64,000 bases of DNA, taken from NCBI RefSeq assembly GCF_004337985.1, contig NW_021940918.1, positions 1,240,001 to 1,304,000 on the forward strand. Direction: 5' to 3'. The position numbers were made by a program, and so were the translations under genes. A model generated the notes under the pieces. The model ran no database searches and had not been told where the DNA came from. It saw only the letters and a list, made by a program, of their open reading frames with translations. Below are positions 22,630 through 35,042 of this stretch, one piece after another; the stretch's first letter is position 1; the number at the start of each line of letters is the position of its first letter. The DNA is from Pyricularia pennisetigena (Eukaryota > Ascomycota > Sordariomycetes > Magnaporthales > Pyriculariaceae).

Positions 22630-22959
22630 AAAGCTATTGTCTGGCAAAAGCCAGACACGACGCCGACTCTAACTCCCAGGAGAAATTAACAAGGCGTACT
22701 CCGAAATGGCGGTTACCTAGGTACGAAACGGCGACAGACAAGCCGCCCATCCCGGTCAATGTCGAGTGATAAGACCCGCATACGCAGGTTTGTTTGGGAG
22801 GCGTTCGATACGAAATACACCGACAGGGTGCAAGATGCTACTCACGAAGAACTTCCTGCATGAAGGAGTGGGAAAAAAGAAAACGCAACGAAACCAGACG
22901 ACAACGAGAGTCGACAACAGCCGACCCCCTGGCGTGTCTAGTCCATCGCGGTCGTGACA
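22146..22959. other. Convergent intergenic region between coronin and Aquarius genes
   Basis: About 810 bases holding the two 3' flanks. Apart from the long A tract nothing structured was recognised; small open frames are uninformative. Confidence 0.5.
22585..22627. repeat. Poly-A tract of 43 bases
   Basis: An uninterrupted run of 43 A on the plus strand, preceded 24 bases upstream by a T-run (about 22563-22571). No target-site duplication or retroelement sequence was recognised next to it, so it is recorded as a homopolymer only. Its length is a likely site of sequencing or length variation. Confidence 0.85.
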
Positions 22960-25900
22960 TTAATTTTCTGTCAACCCTGCATCTTCTAGCTCCGTATCTA
23001 TTCCTTCCACTTCCCTGTCTTCGATGACCTCCATTGGCTCCGAGGCTGCTGGAGGGGGTGGGAGAGCTTCCACTGCATCTGCAGACTCGTCTTCCTTTGC
23101 TTCTTGCAACATTGGGAGTCCCTTCCCTGTGCCCATCTGCCCCATTTTAGTCATCGTCATTTCGTACACATACTGGCCCATGTGTATCACGTCTTCCATG
23201 ACTACTTCTCCTGGTACAGTTTCCTTGTCGGCTTCATCCGCAAGGCTCCTTTGCGAGGGCCACAGCTCCCCTGTCACAAGGCTCAGCTTATCGGGCCGCT
23301 GCAGAAGGATATCAAATGCCTGCCGCAGCTCTGGGCAAGACTCAAAGACCTGCCGCCGCCCAACAACGTAAAGACCCAGTCGAGCTCGCGAGAGGGCGAC
23401 AGTCAAACGGCGGACATCTCTGAGGTAGCCCACTCGCGCTGTGCGGGTCAGTGACAGGATGATATCTGCACAAAGGTCAGGTCAGCTTGGTTCAATGACT
23501 TCAAAAGGGTTGTTATCTCCCTTGAGGGATCAATCTGCTTGTTCGGGGTTGCACCTACAGTCATTCTGCTCGCCCTGGTACTTGTCCACCGTGGTGACAA
23601 TCTTTGGCAGTCCAAAGATCTGACTGCGCCCACACCGATGTCTCAGCACATCACGTACCAGGGCACGCTGACCAGCATAGGTTGTAAGGATGCTGATTTT
23701 TTCCGCCGGGTACCCAAGTAGCCGCATATACTGGTAGATGGCGACTGCGTACTCGGCCTCGCCTAGGTTCTGGATGAAGTGAGGCGAGGGCTCAGACTCC
23801 CCCTTGCCCTTGTAGTCCAGAACGTTGATGAACTGATAATCGTACTTGAACCCGGCGTTTGCCGTCAAGAATTCATCGCTGGTCTCAACATGAGGCAGGT
23901 TCCCGAGATTGCTGTACCTCCACTGGTACAGCTTGGCGATCGACGGCCGAGCACGTCCTTGCTGATCTAGAGTTATTGTCGGGACCCCGAGGCGCACGAG
24001 GCGCGAGAAAAGGGACTGTTCCAGGTTGGCGTAGTGACGGAACGCCATATTCTGGATCACGGGCGAGTTCTGTAAGTGGTCGCCGCACAGGACTATGCGT
24101 TGAAGTCCACTGTGTCCAGCTTTAGGTTTTTGCATGGCCAGAGGAATGAAACTCTCAATTTCCGTGATTTGTGCGGCCTCCTCCACCACAACGTTGTCGT
24201 ACTTGAATCCAAGAGACGCAATCTCCCCCCGTCTTATTGCGGCATGGGTAGATGTCATTGCGATAATGCGTGCCTCGCTGGTCAGGAGGTAATTTGCCTT
24301 GTCCTTCTCACGTCGAAGTATCTCGAAAGGTAGGATGTCAGCCAGCTCTTCAAACATCCTCGAGATGTGTCGGTGACATCCGTTAATGATGTCTAAAACT
24401 GCTTCTCGGTCTGCTTCCGGAGGAAATAGAGGCTGAGGTGCATCGGCGAAGAAATCTGCAAACGGAAATGCCGCCGCAACCTCGGCGGCAGAAAGTGACG
24501 TGTCTTCGATGAAGGCCAAAAACCTGGCCCAGGCCGGCTCAATATACACAGAGTTGAAGTAACCCGCTGTCTCTGCCGAGTTACCATGGGCCCCAGGAGC
24601 ACCAATACTAGCGGCCAGCTTGGTGACCTCTAGCAGGTACCTGTCCCGATTTTTGAGAAAAGACTCTACCCGTCCAGCCTTGCCAAAGTTGCCCCCAGCG
24701 TCAAGGTCTTCCTCGCCATGTCCCAGGCGCAACAAGTGGCGCTCGTCAATGTCGAGAGCAACAATCTTGGAGAACAACTGGTTTAGCGCCTGGTTGCTGT
24801 GAGCGATAAGCAGTGTCCGCTGCTCGGGAAAGTTGTGGTAGATGTTGTTGATGATCTGGGTAGCCACATCGGTCTTGCCGGTTCCCGGTGGCCCAACGAT
24901 GACGGTCAAGCCGGGCTGACTGCCTGATATGATGGCGTCAATCTGGGCGGGGGTAAAGCGAACATTGTTCTTCTTGGGAATGTCAGCAGGGTACGGTCCA
25001 TTATTGGGCGTTTTGTAGGTAGAGACTTTGAGCGTCTCGACTTCGGATATGAGGGCAGGCTCTGCGTCTCTCCGTCGCTTCTTTGACTGTTTAGTTGAAA
25101 CCTCTTCTTCGGGCTTGTCGACCGTCTCCAGGACGTAAGGAGGCCCAAAGCTGCCCTCGACGTCAAATCCAGGCTCCACTATCCTGCCAGGCAAGCTAGC
25201 AACAAGATGCTGCCAATCGAGGAATGTATCCCTGTAATCCAGAGTCTTGATCCGGTTGGGAAGAAGCTTGTATGTAGCTGCGGCAGGGTCACCGTAGCCT
25301 AGGAAAACCTCGTGTAGCCATGACGCCAAGGGCACGTCGGTGAGGGCAAGGCTTCTGATAGATTCCAAGACAGGTTTGAAGTTGTTTTCTCTTCCGCTTC
25401 GTCGAACCACGACATTAAATCGTTGATAAATGTCTGATTTGGCGGGCGACGGACCTTCAACGTCAGACTTGTACATTTTTGGGTCGAGTTTGAGGATCAA
25501 CCTCCGGATCGCTCCTCGCCCGAAGCCATCATCTCTGACGGCTCGACCTCGGTCATCGACAATTTGCATGACCTCGGCCGTACGAACGGCCAGCAACCCC
25601 TGCTTTTGACCTTCGCCAAGAGGTGGTCCGCCCTTTTCATTCTCTTTTGAAGCTGATGCATCGACTGCCAAGAGGAATACAACATCATCTGGTCTCAAGG
25701 AGTCCCAATCCTTCTTCACACCATCAGCAAGGCGACGTAGGTCTATGATGACCTCAGCCTTGACCAACGAGGGTGCGTCATCGCCAACTTGAGCTGGAAC
25801 CACATCAACAACCCTAAAAGCAATCGTGTCAGTGAGAAAAGTAGAGGAGCTGTGACCACACAAGCTGGGGTATCCTTACGCTGGCTTGCTGACTGGTAAA

Positions 25901-27604
25901 GCCATCCGGGAGTTTCCCGCGAATGAAGTTTCACCAGGCCTTGTCGAGATGGGCTTCAACCTTTGCAAGGCAGCCTCGACATCCTTACGAATACCATAGA
26001 AGGACTCACACCTGTAGAGAACAAAAGCCCGCCACAGGAAGTCCCCGATTGAGAGATATTGGAGATTGAGTTTTGGCAAAGCAAGCGGTTGAGATCCATT
26101 ATAACTGTCGGTGCGTAATAGACTACTCTCGAACAGCGTCTGTTCCGTGGGCATGATGTTCATGTCACGAATCACATCCCGGAAGGTTTGCCTCTTCTCG
26201 AACGCAGACAGTAGGACCTCGATTAAGAATTTGCGGTCAACTGGCAGTTTGGCTGCATCTGGAAATGACGTACGCAGAAGCAGCAGAGAAGCCAGCCTGG
26301 ACACCTCATCGTCTGTCAGTGGCTCCAAGAGGGTTACAAGTTCTCCCCTGTCCCCGATAGAGCCATAGTTTGAGAGCGCTAGAACCAACAGTTTCTCCCT
26401 GAAGTGCTGGAATGCTATGCGCTGCAGCTTGGCAAGCTCTGCACACTTGCGGTCATAGGCTTCAGTTGAGCTCAGTTGCGCCCCCGTATAGTCGTTTATT
26501 ATGAAGAAAGTGAAGTGTTGAAACAACCCATGTAGGTCGCGGAAATGACCATTGTCTTCATCGTTGTATAGTGGAGATAAAATTATGGCGGTGCAGATAT
26601 GAAGGTCCTGTAGCAGTGTGTTGACATAGCGTCTTGTCGGTAGTTGGCTCTGAAGGTCTATAAGAAGCTCCATGAAGCGCTCGCAGTAGATTACGGCATC
26701 TGAATATTATCAACAATGCTGCACACAGGCATTGAGGGGGGGTAAAAACGTAGAAACGACGTACCTGGAGTAGAGTTGCTGCCGTATAAGAGAGCATAGA
26801 AGTCCAACACAAGCGTGTAAAGCCAAGACCTCTCGAAACGAAGTCTGGCCTTTGTGGCATCGTCTGCGGCCTCGTACCTTCTCAAAGCAGCCCTCCACGC
26901 TTTGTGCAAGTGCAGATCCTGATCTAGAAGATGTTCACGCTTCTCCTCGGTCACCAGGTTGTGCCATATTGATATTGACACAAGGGGAGCACATTCTTTC
27001 CGCACAATCCCGCAATCCAGAGATTGAAATCCCTGGATAACAAAACAGAGAATTTGGGTTCTTATCGCTATGTCAAGCGTCTGGTCGATACTCATGGACA
27101 GTACACGGCGAAAAAGGCTTGAGAAGTCGGCGGGCCTGTCCTCGAACAGAGTCCATGTGTCGAGTCGCTCCCTTCGCTTGGTATTCACAATAAAAACTGT
27201 GAGCAAAACATGATGGTGTGAGGAGTTTTCTGTGTATCCTGGCCAAAGATAACTACGTGCGACTCTAGGTTAGTGCCTAATGGGGGGGCAGGTCCCTTGT
27301 GTTCTCTCACACCCGGGGAATGGAGCTCTGCTTACCTTTCGAGGAGCTGGAGAGTTTCGAGTTCTAGTAAGGACTTGTGCGCGAACTGATCTCGCTCCAG
27401 CGAATCCCATATGCTCTTGAGAACATCGTTCTTGATCTTGACCTTGGTGGTCCGCTTGGATGGCTTCAGCCAGTGTTGATGGGCAAGCTGAGAGAATTCA
27501 GACTCTCCGTCGCGTTGGTTTGTGGCAGTGGATGCGGGACGAGCCGAGCTGCCTTCGTTGGTTTCCGACTTTCGCGCACCCTTTTGTCTTTTGGCGGTTG
27601 GCAT
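22960..27604 (-). CDS. Pre-mRNA-splicing helicase Aquarius / Cwf11
   Basis: 1449-residue SF1 helicase of the spliceosome, the intron-binding protein of the NineTeen-associated complex. Minus-strand exons: 27604-27336, 27264-26765, 26699-25880, 25813-23559, 23465-22960. The N-terminus is a basic leader (MPTAKRQKGARKSE) and armadillo-like region (FIVNTKRRERLDTW, QSQLPTRRYVNTLLQDL). The beta-barrel and stalk region leads into the helicase core: Walker A GPPGTGKT at 837-844, VVEEAAQITEIESF (motif II as EEAAQ), DKYQGEQNDYIILSLTRT and RLTVALSRARLGLYVVG (motifs V and VI). Length is close to human AQR (about 1485). The acidic C-terminal tail is low-complexity. The start is the first ATG; a 13-codon open extension upstream has no ATG. 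Confidence 0.93.
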
Positions 27605-28115
27605 GTTGACTTCGCGACAGTCCTTATTGTGAGTCGCTGTCAAAGTAGTTGAGGAGTCGCGTCTAGAACGCGGCCAAGGTTAACAAATTAATTCAATTTG
27701 TTTGAGCTTGCGCAGTATTGACTAGCGACCGCGCGCCCCACTCCTTCCTCCTTGTCTCTGGAGTCGCTGAGATACATGTACCTGCATGGCAACAGTACAA
27801 CCTTGACTGTACACCATCTTTGCAATCCCCGCTTTTTCTGGCCAATGACGCCACGGCTTGAGGCTTGCACGGCAGGTTCCTTGTACCTAGTGGGCTCAAT
27901 CGTCGGCCAGAGTCCAGCACGCACGCGTCCCTTATCGCGATCATCATCTCCAACCCAAAGTTCAGCATTGCAACAACCTGAAGTTTCCAGCCTAACATCC
28001 TTCTCAACTCCCCCGACCTACTACTGCTCGAGAAACACCGGGAATACTACAGATGCGCCCTCGGATACGGACACAGGCCACGAATTGAGGCACTCACGGT
28101 TTAGTGTCGGCCACG
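27605..28115. promoter_or_regulatory. Bidirectional promoter region Aquarius / THOC1
   Basis: 511 bases separate the start codons of the splicing helicase and the THO subunit, read in opposite directions. Two mRNA-processing genes sharing one control region suggests co-expression. No consensus TATA box is evident. Confidence 0.5.
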
Positions 28116-30822
28116 ATGCCTTCATTCGACATTGACAGTCACGGCATCCAAGCTGTGGCTGATGTGGGACACCTGTTGGGCGATCTTTTGAGGCATGCTG
28201 GGGATGTGAAGCCAACAACTACCATCGAGCCTCCCCTCGAGAGGTCCGACTTTGGCGACTTGCAATCGCGACTATCAGCCATTTTCCCAAAGTCAAACGC
28301 AGATGCTGCGCAACCCACGCGGAGTCATCAATGGGCTGTTTTGGAGACTGCTGTCCGGGATATTTTTGGCAGGTTGCTCGTACGTCGCATGCGTCATGCC
28401 AGCGAAAAAAACGACCTACGCCCACTTGAATAGTCGGATCGCTAACAACAGGGGTGCTGCAAATAGGCCGAATCGTCAATCGACCACCCGGATTTCGTCA
28501 GGGTCTGGAACTTGCTTGATCTGTTGTGTATTCTCGAAGACTTGGAACTATGCGACCCTGCACTGTTGTTCTGGCTGATCGAGGAGCTTCTCGACAGCCA
28601 AACTATCTCGGGATGTCGCAAGATCTTTGACTACCTCGAATCGCGGCGTCAAAAAATCACCTCGAAGCACTTTGCTGCCAAAAAGCTTGTCATATTGAGG
28701 ACATGCAACGAACTCTTGCGGCGGCTCTCCCGCGCAAGAGATACGGCTTTTTGCGGCAGGGTTTTCATCTTTTTGTTCCAAAGCTTCCCTCTGGGCGATA
28801 AGAGTTCAGTCAATCTGCGTGGCGAGTTCCACGTCGAGAATGTTACAACATATGACCAAGACGCAGCGAAGCGGAATGGCGCCCCTGCAGATCAAATGGA
28901 CATAGATGGCCAGCCGGCCACCGGCACACCTTCTGAAGGGAAGCAAACGACGTCAAAATATGCATCGAGTGATGCCAGAGGTCAGGGGCCTCCAATTGAC
29001 ATGGACACCTTGTACCCGATCTTCTGGTCGCTCCAAGCCAGTTTCAGTCAACCCAAGAATCTTTTCGATCGCAAGAATTTTGCAGAGTTCCAATCAAATC
29101 TTCAGTCCACGTTATCTGCCCTTGAATATGCCCAAGGCCAGGCGTCGTCAAGGTCAAAGCAGTACGACGGGGGAGCAAGAGCTGGACAAAAGCGCAAGCG
29201 CGATCCGGACGGTAATGAGCTCGCAGATTCATTCAACCCAAGATATCTAACCAGCAGGGATTTGTTTGAGTTAGAGGTAAGTAAGATACGCCCNNNNNNN
29301 NNNNNNNNNNNNNNNNNNNNNNNNNNNNNNNNNNNNNNNNNNNNNNNNNNNGACGATAAGCGGAACTGTTGGGTAACATAATTTTAGTTGAGCGACCTCA
29401 CCTTTCGGAGATATATTCTCGTCCAAGCCCTGATAATTATGGAGTTCTTGCTATCATTATCAGCAGAAGCAAAGGAGAAGCTCGCCCAGGTCAAAGTCAA
29501 CAACAAGTCAGTCACCTATTCAGATCAGGTACTAAGCGACGAGGAGTCTAAATGGGCCGTCAACATGAAGGATAAAATTACCGCACAGCTCACTAGTATA
29601 TCGGTGAGCGACGGGCAATATTTTCACCGCATTGTGGCGACTGTGCTGGCGAGGGACAAGAACTGGGTAAGGTGGAAGATTGAAGGGTGCCCTCAGATCG
29701 AGCTGCCCGCAGTTCCACCAGAGCAATTTGTAGAGGCCAAGAAGACGGTTCATCGCCAGGTGAACAAAAAGCACAGGGCAAACGCCGGAAGTGCGCTCTC
29801 GCTCGACTTTCTGAGCATAAGCAGCACCTCCTCCGTGCTCGATAGCCTCAAGGTCTCAGACCAGTATCAGCTTCCAGAGCTGGGCATATTCCAGCGAAAG
29901 ATCGCCGAGGATGACCTGGAGATTGATATGCCAATGAACGACAAGTCCAAGGCAGAGGCGATAGAGGCCAAGGCGAGCAAGAGCTGGAGAGCGTTGCGCA
30001 TAGCAAGCAAATCGCGCTTGGCAGACTTTGACAAGATTGAGGACCCAGACAAAATCGACGTTATTTTTGCCAGCAAAGAAAACAGCCAGGCCGATCCAGA
30101 GGCCGACGATTGCCAACCAGGAAAGCAACCAGATGATTCGCGACCGTTAATTATAAGCGGCCCCAGGTCATCTGGCAAATCATCATTGATAAAGCTCCTG
30201 CAAGAACGGAACCCTCGGGTTTTCGTCAAGGTCCGCGTGCACACAACGAGGAGCGATAGAGATGATGAACCCAAGGATCGGGATCGCATTGTTGTGTCCG
30301 CCGCTGAGTTCAGCACAATGATCGATTCGGACAGGTTCTTGGAGTACGGAGAGGTTGATGGGGATCAGTTTGGAACCAGCAGAGGGGCAGTGAACACAAT
30401 CGTTGATGCGGACAAAGTGCCCATCATGGAGATGAGCACTAATGTAAGTTCTACCATTGACCCTCACCCGCAAAAGTCCCACAGCAGCCGTGGACTGTTC
30501 ATCTAACATTATCACATAGGGCGTTCGACAAACCAAGGAGTGCTCATTTGAGGCACGACACGTCTTCGTCAGGCCTCCAGATACAGAATTGTTGGCAACT
30601 CGCCTCAAGGACCAAGGGATTGCAACAGAAAAAGTCGACGAAATCCTCAAGGCGGCCAAAGAAGATATTGATGGGTCCACCGCAGCCGCCTACGATGAAA
30701 TCATTGTCAATGATGATTTGGAGGCTGCATATACCGCGTTGGAGCATTTCGTCTACGGCACAAAGCCGTCTGGGGAAGACGAGGCCATGGGTGAGGCTGA
30801 GCAGACCCAGAAGCAGGAGTGA
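28116..30822 (+). CDS. HPR1: THO complex subunit Hpr1/THOC1 with C-terminal guanylate-kinase-like domain
   Basis: 810-residue protein joining a THOC1/Hpr1 body, which acts in co-transcriptional mRNP assembly and export within TREX, to a guanylate-kinase (GK) fold. Exons 28116-28379, 28467-29276, 29388-30443, 30520-30822. THOC1 landmarks: SIDHPDFVRVWNLLDLLCIL, RKIFDYLESRR, LLRRLSRARDTAFCGRVFIF and LFELELSDLTFRRYILVQ. The GK-like part begins near residue 610: RPLIISGPRSSGKSSL with Walker A 616-623, then VHTTRSDRDDE, FLEYGEVDGDQFGTS, ARHVFVRPPD and YDEIIVNDDLEAAY, to about 790. Both parts lie in the single exon 29388-30443, so the fusion does not depend on any splice call. The only sequence gap (58 N) falls inside the second intron. 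Retained and lost GK residues are detailed in the findings. Animal THOC1 carries a death domain at this end instead. Confidence 0.85.
29294..29351. other. Assembly gap, 58 N
   Basis: Run of N inside the THOC1 intron 29277-29387 (donor GTAAGT visible before it, TTTTAG acceptor after it). Coding sequence is unaffected if the intron call is right; the joined protein LFELELSDLTFRR matches the family across the junction. Confidence 0.95.
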
Positions 30823-31813
30823 GTTTGGTCAGAGGAGGCAGGTAGGTATAGCGCGCAATAGGAAAGTCAACATCTGAGATGGCAATCTGCTGGCTATATT
30901 AGAGGTGTGTGATCTCCTAACAATAGGAATCTTGATGCCCAATCTTACCGTGGGTATCCTAAACCTACGTTGTGTTGACTTGTTTGGATAAACAATCACT
31001 CAACAGCCTCTTCGTTCACTGCACACAACTCCTATATCACTTAATTTAAACTGGTCTATGCTTACGGATAAATGTACAAACCGTCAATTGTGTCACAGAC
31101 GACAGCAAACCCCAACCCAATTGGTGCAACATCTCCGGAAGCTCCTGGACATATACAAATACCGGTGCTCGGACGGCTGTCTAATTTACAAGCATGCGTC
31201 ACGTGTTGGAGCGCATTGGTACGGCATGCCTTGCCGCACTGTACTGATTACTGAATCCACCTCAGTAATATATTCTTGTAAGAACTATATGCCCCCAACC
31301 GCCCGTCGACCTCTCACCAGCGTCCTCGTGACGTTGACCGCAACAAATGAATGAGAAAAACAAAAAGTACAGTATTCGAACGATCCCAAATCTGGAACTG
31401 AACGCTTCAAGCATAGCCGAGGAGTGGAGAAGAAAAACACAAGTCCAAACCCGATGCCGGCAAAATAAAATTATACCCCTGCTCCATGTACAGAAAGAAA
31501 AAATAACACGAGCAGAACAATACCCAGTTGACCGATAAACGAAAAACTCCCCAATATGACAAGTAAAAAAAAGCATTGTTGAGTAACACTTCATGCGCCG
31601 TTTGTCCTCAGCACAAACTTGCACCCCGCAGTCCAACTAGGTGCTCATTGTGAACTGTATCGGCTCCGAAACGTAAAACGCCTTGAGGCTGCAATCTGGT
31701 TAAGAAAAAAAATGGATGAAAAATAAAAACAAGTTCGTGAATGTGAAAGTTGTCGTCAAGTCGTGAAAAAAGAGGAAACAATACACGGTGGAGCCCGTGT
31801 GCTTCTAAGTGCA
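30823..31813. other. Convergent intergenic region THOC1 / ATG1
   Basis: About 990 bases of 3' flanking sequence. A TCACGTG lies near 31199-31205, but as no gene starts here it is probably incidental. No coding or RNA feature was recognised. Confidence 0.5.
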
Positions 31814-34800
31814 TCAAGAGCTGTATGAAGGAACACTTCGCGGCGTCACGTCACCGCTGCGACGCCTGAGGAGGCTCTGTGGCTGAGATTGTTGCTGGAC
31901 CTTTGAGGCGTTGGATATCATGCGGACCTTGCTGCGTACGGAGGTAAGACGAGACCTGATCATGTGAATCACTAAGCAAGGAAAAGCAGTCTGTCAGTAC
32001 CCGGCATATGTACGAGCTTGGAGAAAAACAGTGGATTTACACAACAAAACTCACTCTTCTGGACGGCTTGTTGGTCATCGGCATTGATCTCCGCATGACC
32101 ATCTTCTCCGTCACCGCCACTCTCATCCATATTCGCGGACAGTCTTCGCTTCGGGGCATCCTCGTCATTGTCAAGAACGGCCTCTAGCATACGGATCGCC
32201 GTGACATAAGAGATCTCACACCCGGCTAGATCCTCATTGGTGATCTCGTTGATAGCAGCAGTGCGACTCATTTCTAGAGCGCGGTCGTACATGAGCTTCT
32301 CCGCGGTCACACCGACTGTCAAGAAGACGCCCTCTGCGCTTGCGCCATTCACTGCTTCAGATCCTTGTGGATGATTTTTGGGATGGCTCGGATGATCATC
32401 TGGAAGTCGCTTCTGCGCGTCCATCAACCGGAGCCTGACCACCTCGGCCTTTTCGAGTACCTCGTTGAACCTCGAGCGGACCCACTGAACGGCAGAGTTT
32501 ATTCTCAATGATAGCGTTTGCGTGTTGACAGAGTCCCTCGTCGACGAAAGAGCACCGTTTGCTTGATCACTTCGGTTCTTCCTAGCCCACCACAGGCTCG
32601 CAATATCCATCGACTTTGCAAGGAGCGTCAAAGCTTTCACATATAGGACCAGTGCCTCTTCAGACAACGAGACGATAGCCTCGACCGTGAGAACGTCTTC
32701 CTCGCCGGTGGGCATGTCTTCCAGCGCTGCTCCACCCAGCCCATGTTCGGCCGATGGTGCAAGAGGGACCAGCTGTTTGTACTTGACCTCTGCAAAGCCA
32801 TAGACTACGTCGCTGCGAGTGGCATGCTCCTCAATCAACTGCGCAACCCGCGCGTCCTCGTCCACGGGAGTACTTTGCTTTCCGCTGCTTATGAGGGCAA
32901 TCGGCGGGGACGGGGTAGGGTAGGCAGGGTAAGGGTTGTATAGCTCGGGTGGCGATGCACCCTTTGTCAGACCGGCCGGGTACTTAATTCCGAGCAGTCG
33001 CAAGCTTGCATCTTGGATAGCCTTGGTGATGAAGGAAGCAGTTGAGCCTGGGCTGGCTGAGAGAGAGTTCCCGCGCTCGTGATAGTGTCTCTGAGTGCCC
33101 TGTGCGATCTGCATCGTGCGCGATGGGGCCGCTGGAATTGCGCCAGTGGTGGAAGTAGGATTTCCCTGTTGGGTTGCTCTCCGGACAATCTGCCCAGACT
33201 TGGGCGACAGTGGCGTGCCTTGGCCACCAAGTCTAGGATTGGCAGCCATCTCGTCTGCGAAGGCGTTGACCTCAACATGCTTCTTCTCCACGACGACGTA
33301 GTCCCGCTCAAAGGCTACATCCTGCGCAGCCTTCTCTCTCTCCTCCGCCTGTAACCTCCCAGAAGTTGGCTGCCGTGGCGCTCTCGCAGAATCACTGGCC
33401 AATGCTGCACCGGTTGGAGATGATGATTCACGATTGGGTCGATTCAGCGATGCGTTCGATATTCCACGACGACGTTCTTCATACAGCCCCGGCTTACTTG
33501 GTGCCGACGTTGAAGGCTGCGCTTGTGGCCTGCGGGGGAGCAAGACGTCTCCAGGCTCATTCCTTGGTGACTGGGCCGTTCGTGCTGATGCTTCGGCGGC
33601 TGCTTGTTTTCTAGCCTCGGCGGCAATACCGCTGAGGGCTGATGTCTGTCGTGAAGGGGCGCTTTCAGCTGTAGAAGATGGCGGTTCCACCCTTCGGAAC
33701 TGGTCTCTGAGTTGGTCATTATCTGTTGGGTGGCGTCGGAAGGAATGCTTTCTAGGGGAAGCGATAGGGTCATCGGTCTTTGATGCTGCCCTTGTATCCT
33801 TGCTGTTGCTACGCGGCTCGCTGGCTTCAGGCTTGGGTATATCATCCTCAACCAAGCCCGGTATCGAATCAACAATAACAGGGTGAGCAAAGAAATTCTC
33901 AAAGCTGATGCGCTCAACAGGATTCCGTTTGAGGAGTGCCCTCGTAAGAGCCTTCATCTCCGAGCTTATCATGGTCTCGCGTGGGAACTTGATAACGTCC
34001 TCAGCGGCTTCGATCTTCCTCAATAGCTCAACATGATTGCTGGCGCGGAAGGGCGGCCTGCCCACGATCATCTCGAATAATACAGTCCCGACAGACCAGA
34101 GATCTGCCTTGGCATCGTACCGCTCATAACGGAGGATTTCTGGGGCCATGTACAATGGCGAGCCACAAAGAGTCTCGGCCAGGGAAGTTGATGGTAGGAC
34201 TCTTGCAAAGCCGAAGTCAGCCAGCTTCAGCATAGGAAGCGATGAAAGGCCGGCGACTGGGACGAGGGAATCCTGGCTTGCTGTCAGGATGGGGCGGGCT
34301 AATTTATTCACTTCCCGGAACTCGGGCGAGGGAAGTAGGAGAAGGTTCTGCGGCTTCACGTCTCGGTGTACAAGGTTGCCTTCTCTAAGGAATTTCAGAG
34401 CGCTGCTGAGCTGTTTGAGAAAGTGTCGAATGACCACCTCGTTGAGGCCAGAGTTTGGCACGTTGGGGTACTTGCGGGCCATGTCGTGGGTCGCTGGGTT
34501 TGTCGACAGCTTCTCCCTCTTCTTTATAAACAGCGATAGGTCCCCTAGCTCGCAATACTCCATCATGAGGTTTATGTGTGTCGCCGACTCGACGCAGTCA
34601 TGGAGGGCAACGATGTGAGGGTGCCGGAGAGTCTTCAGGATATTTATCTCCCCGTATAGGTTCTCCTTGAGTTTCTTGTTAAGTCTCGCCAGCTCGACAG
34701 ACTTGATGGCAACGGCGGCACCGGATATCTGTCAGGATGCAAAGGTCGTATTAGTCATTCAGTCCTCTGGCCAATGTTTCTGTGGTATGCCAATCGTCTA

Positions 34801-35042
34801 AGGGGAGTCATCGTGGATGGGGTCGAATCACTCCAGTTTGTTTCCCTCCCCGAGGCATCTCGAGTATAATCTAAAAACGGGAGATTGTCACGGTATGCAA
34901 TCCAAAGAGATCAATGTATGCTGACCTTGTGCTTGCCCATGTAAACTTGGGCGAAGCTGCCCTTCCCGATCTCCGCCCCGATGACGAACTGTCCGACAGA
35001 GTCATCGCCAGGGCGCGCACGGCGTGCTGATCGGTCCGCCAT
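31814..35042 (-). CDS. ATG1: Autophagy Ser/Thr kinase ATG1 (ULK family)
   Basis: 982-residue kinase that starts autophagosome formation with Atg13/Atg17 at the phagophore assembly site. Minus-strand exons: 35042-34926, 34728-32055, 31971-31814. The kinase domain spans about 18-330: GKGSFAQVY loop, Lys48 in [14 protein letters not shown] (Asp162), LADFGFA and [40 protein letters not shown] is an insert typical of fungal Atg1. A long Ser/Pro-rich linker (about 32950-33830) follows, probably holding Atg8- and Atg13-regulatory sites. The C-terminal tandem MIT-like (EAT) region has [15 protein letters not shown] and [15 protein letters not shown]. The last exon gives [10 protein letters not shown] and ends SVPSYSS. 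Splicing is required, as retaining the last intron adds an unrelated tail. Confidence 0.95.

Noticed and set aside
27605..27643. Extended N-terminus for the Aquarius protein
   Set aside because: The 13-codon extension has no ATG; MPTAKRQ at 27604 is the natural start.
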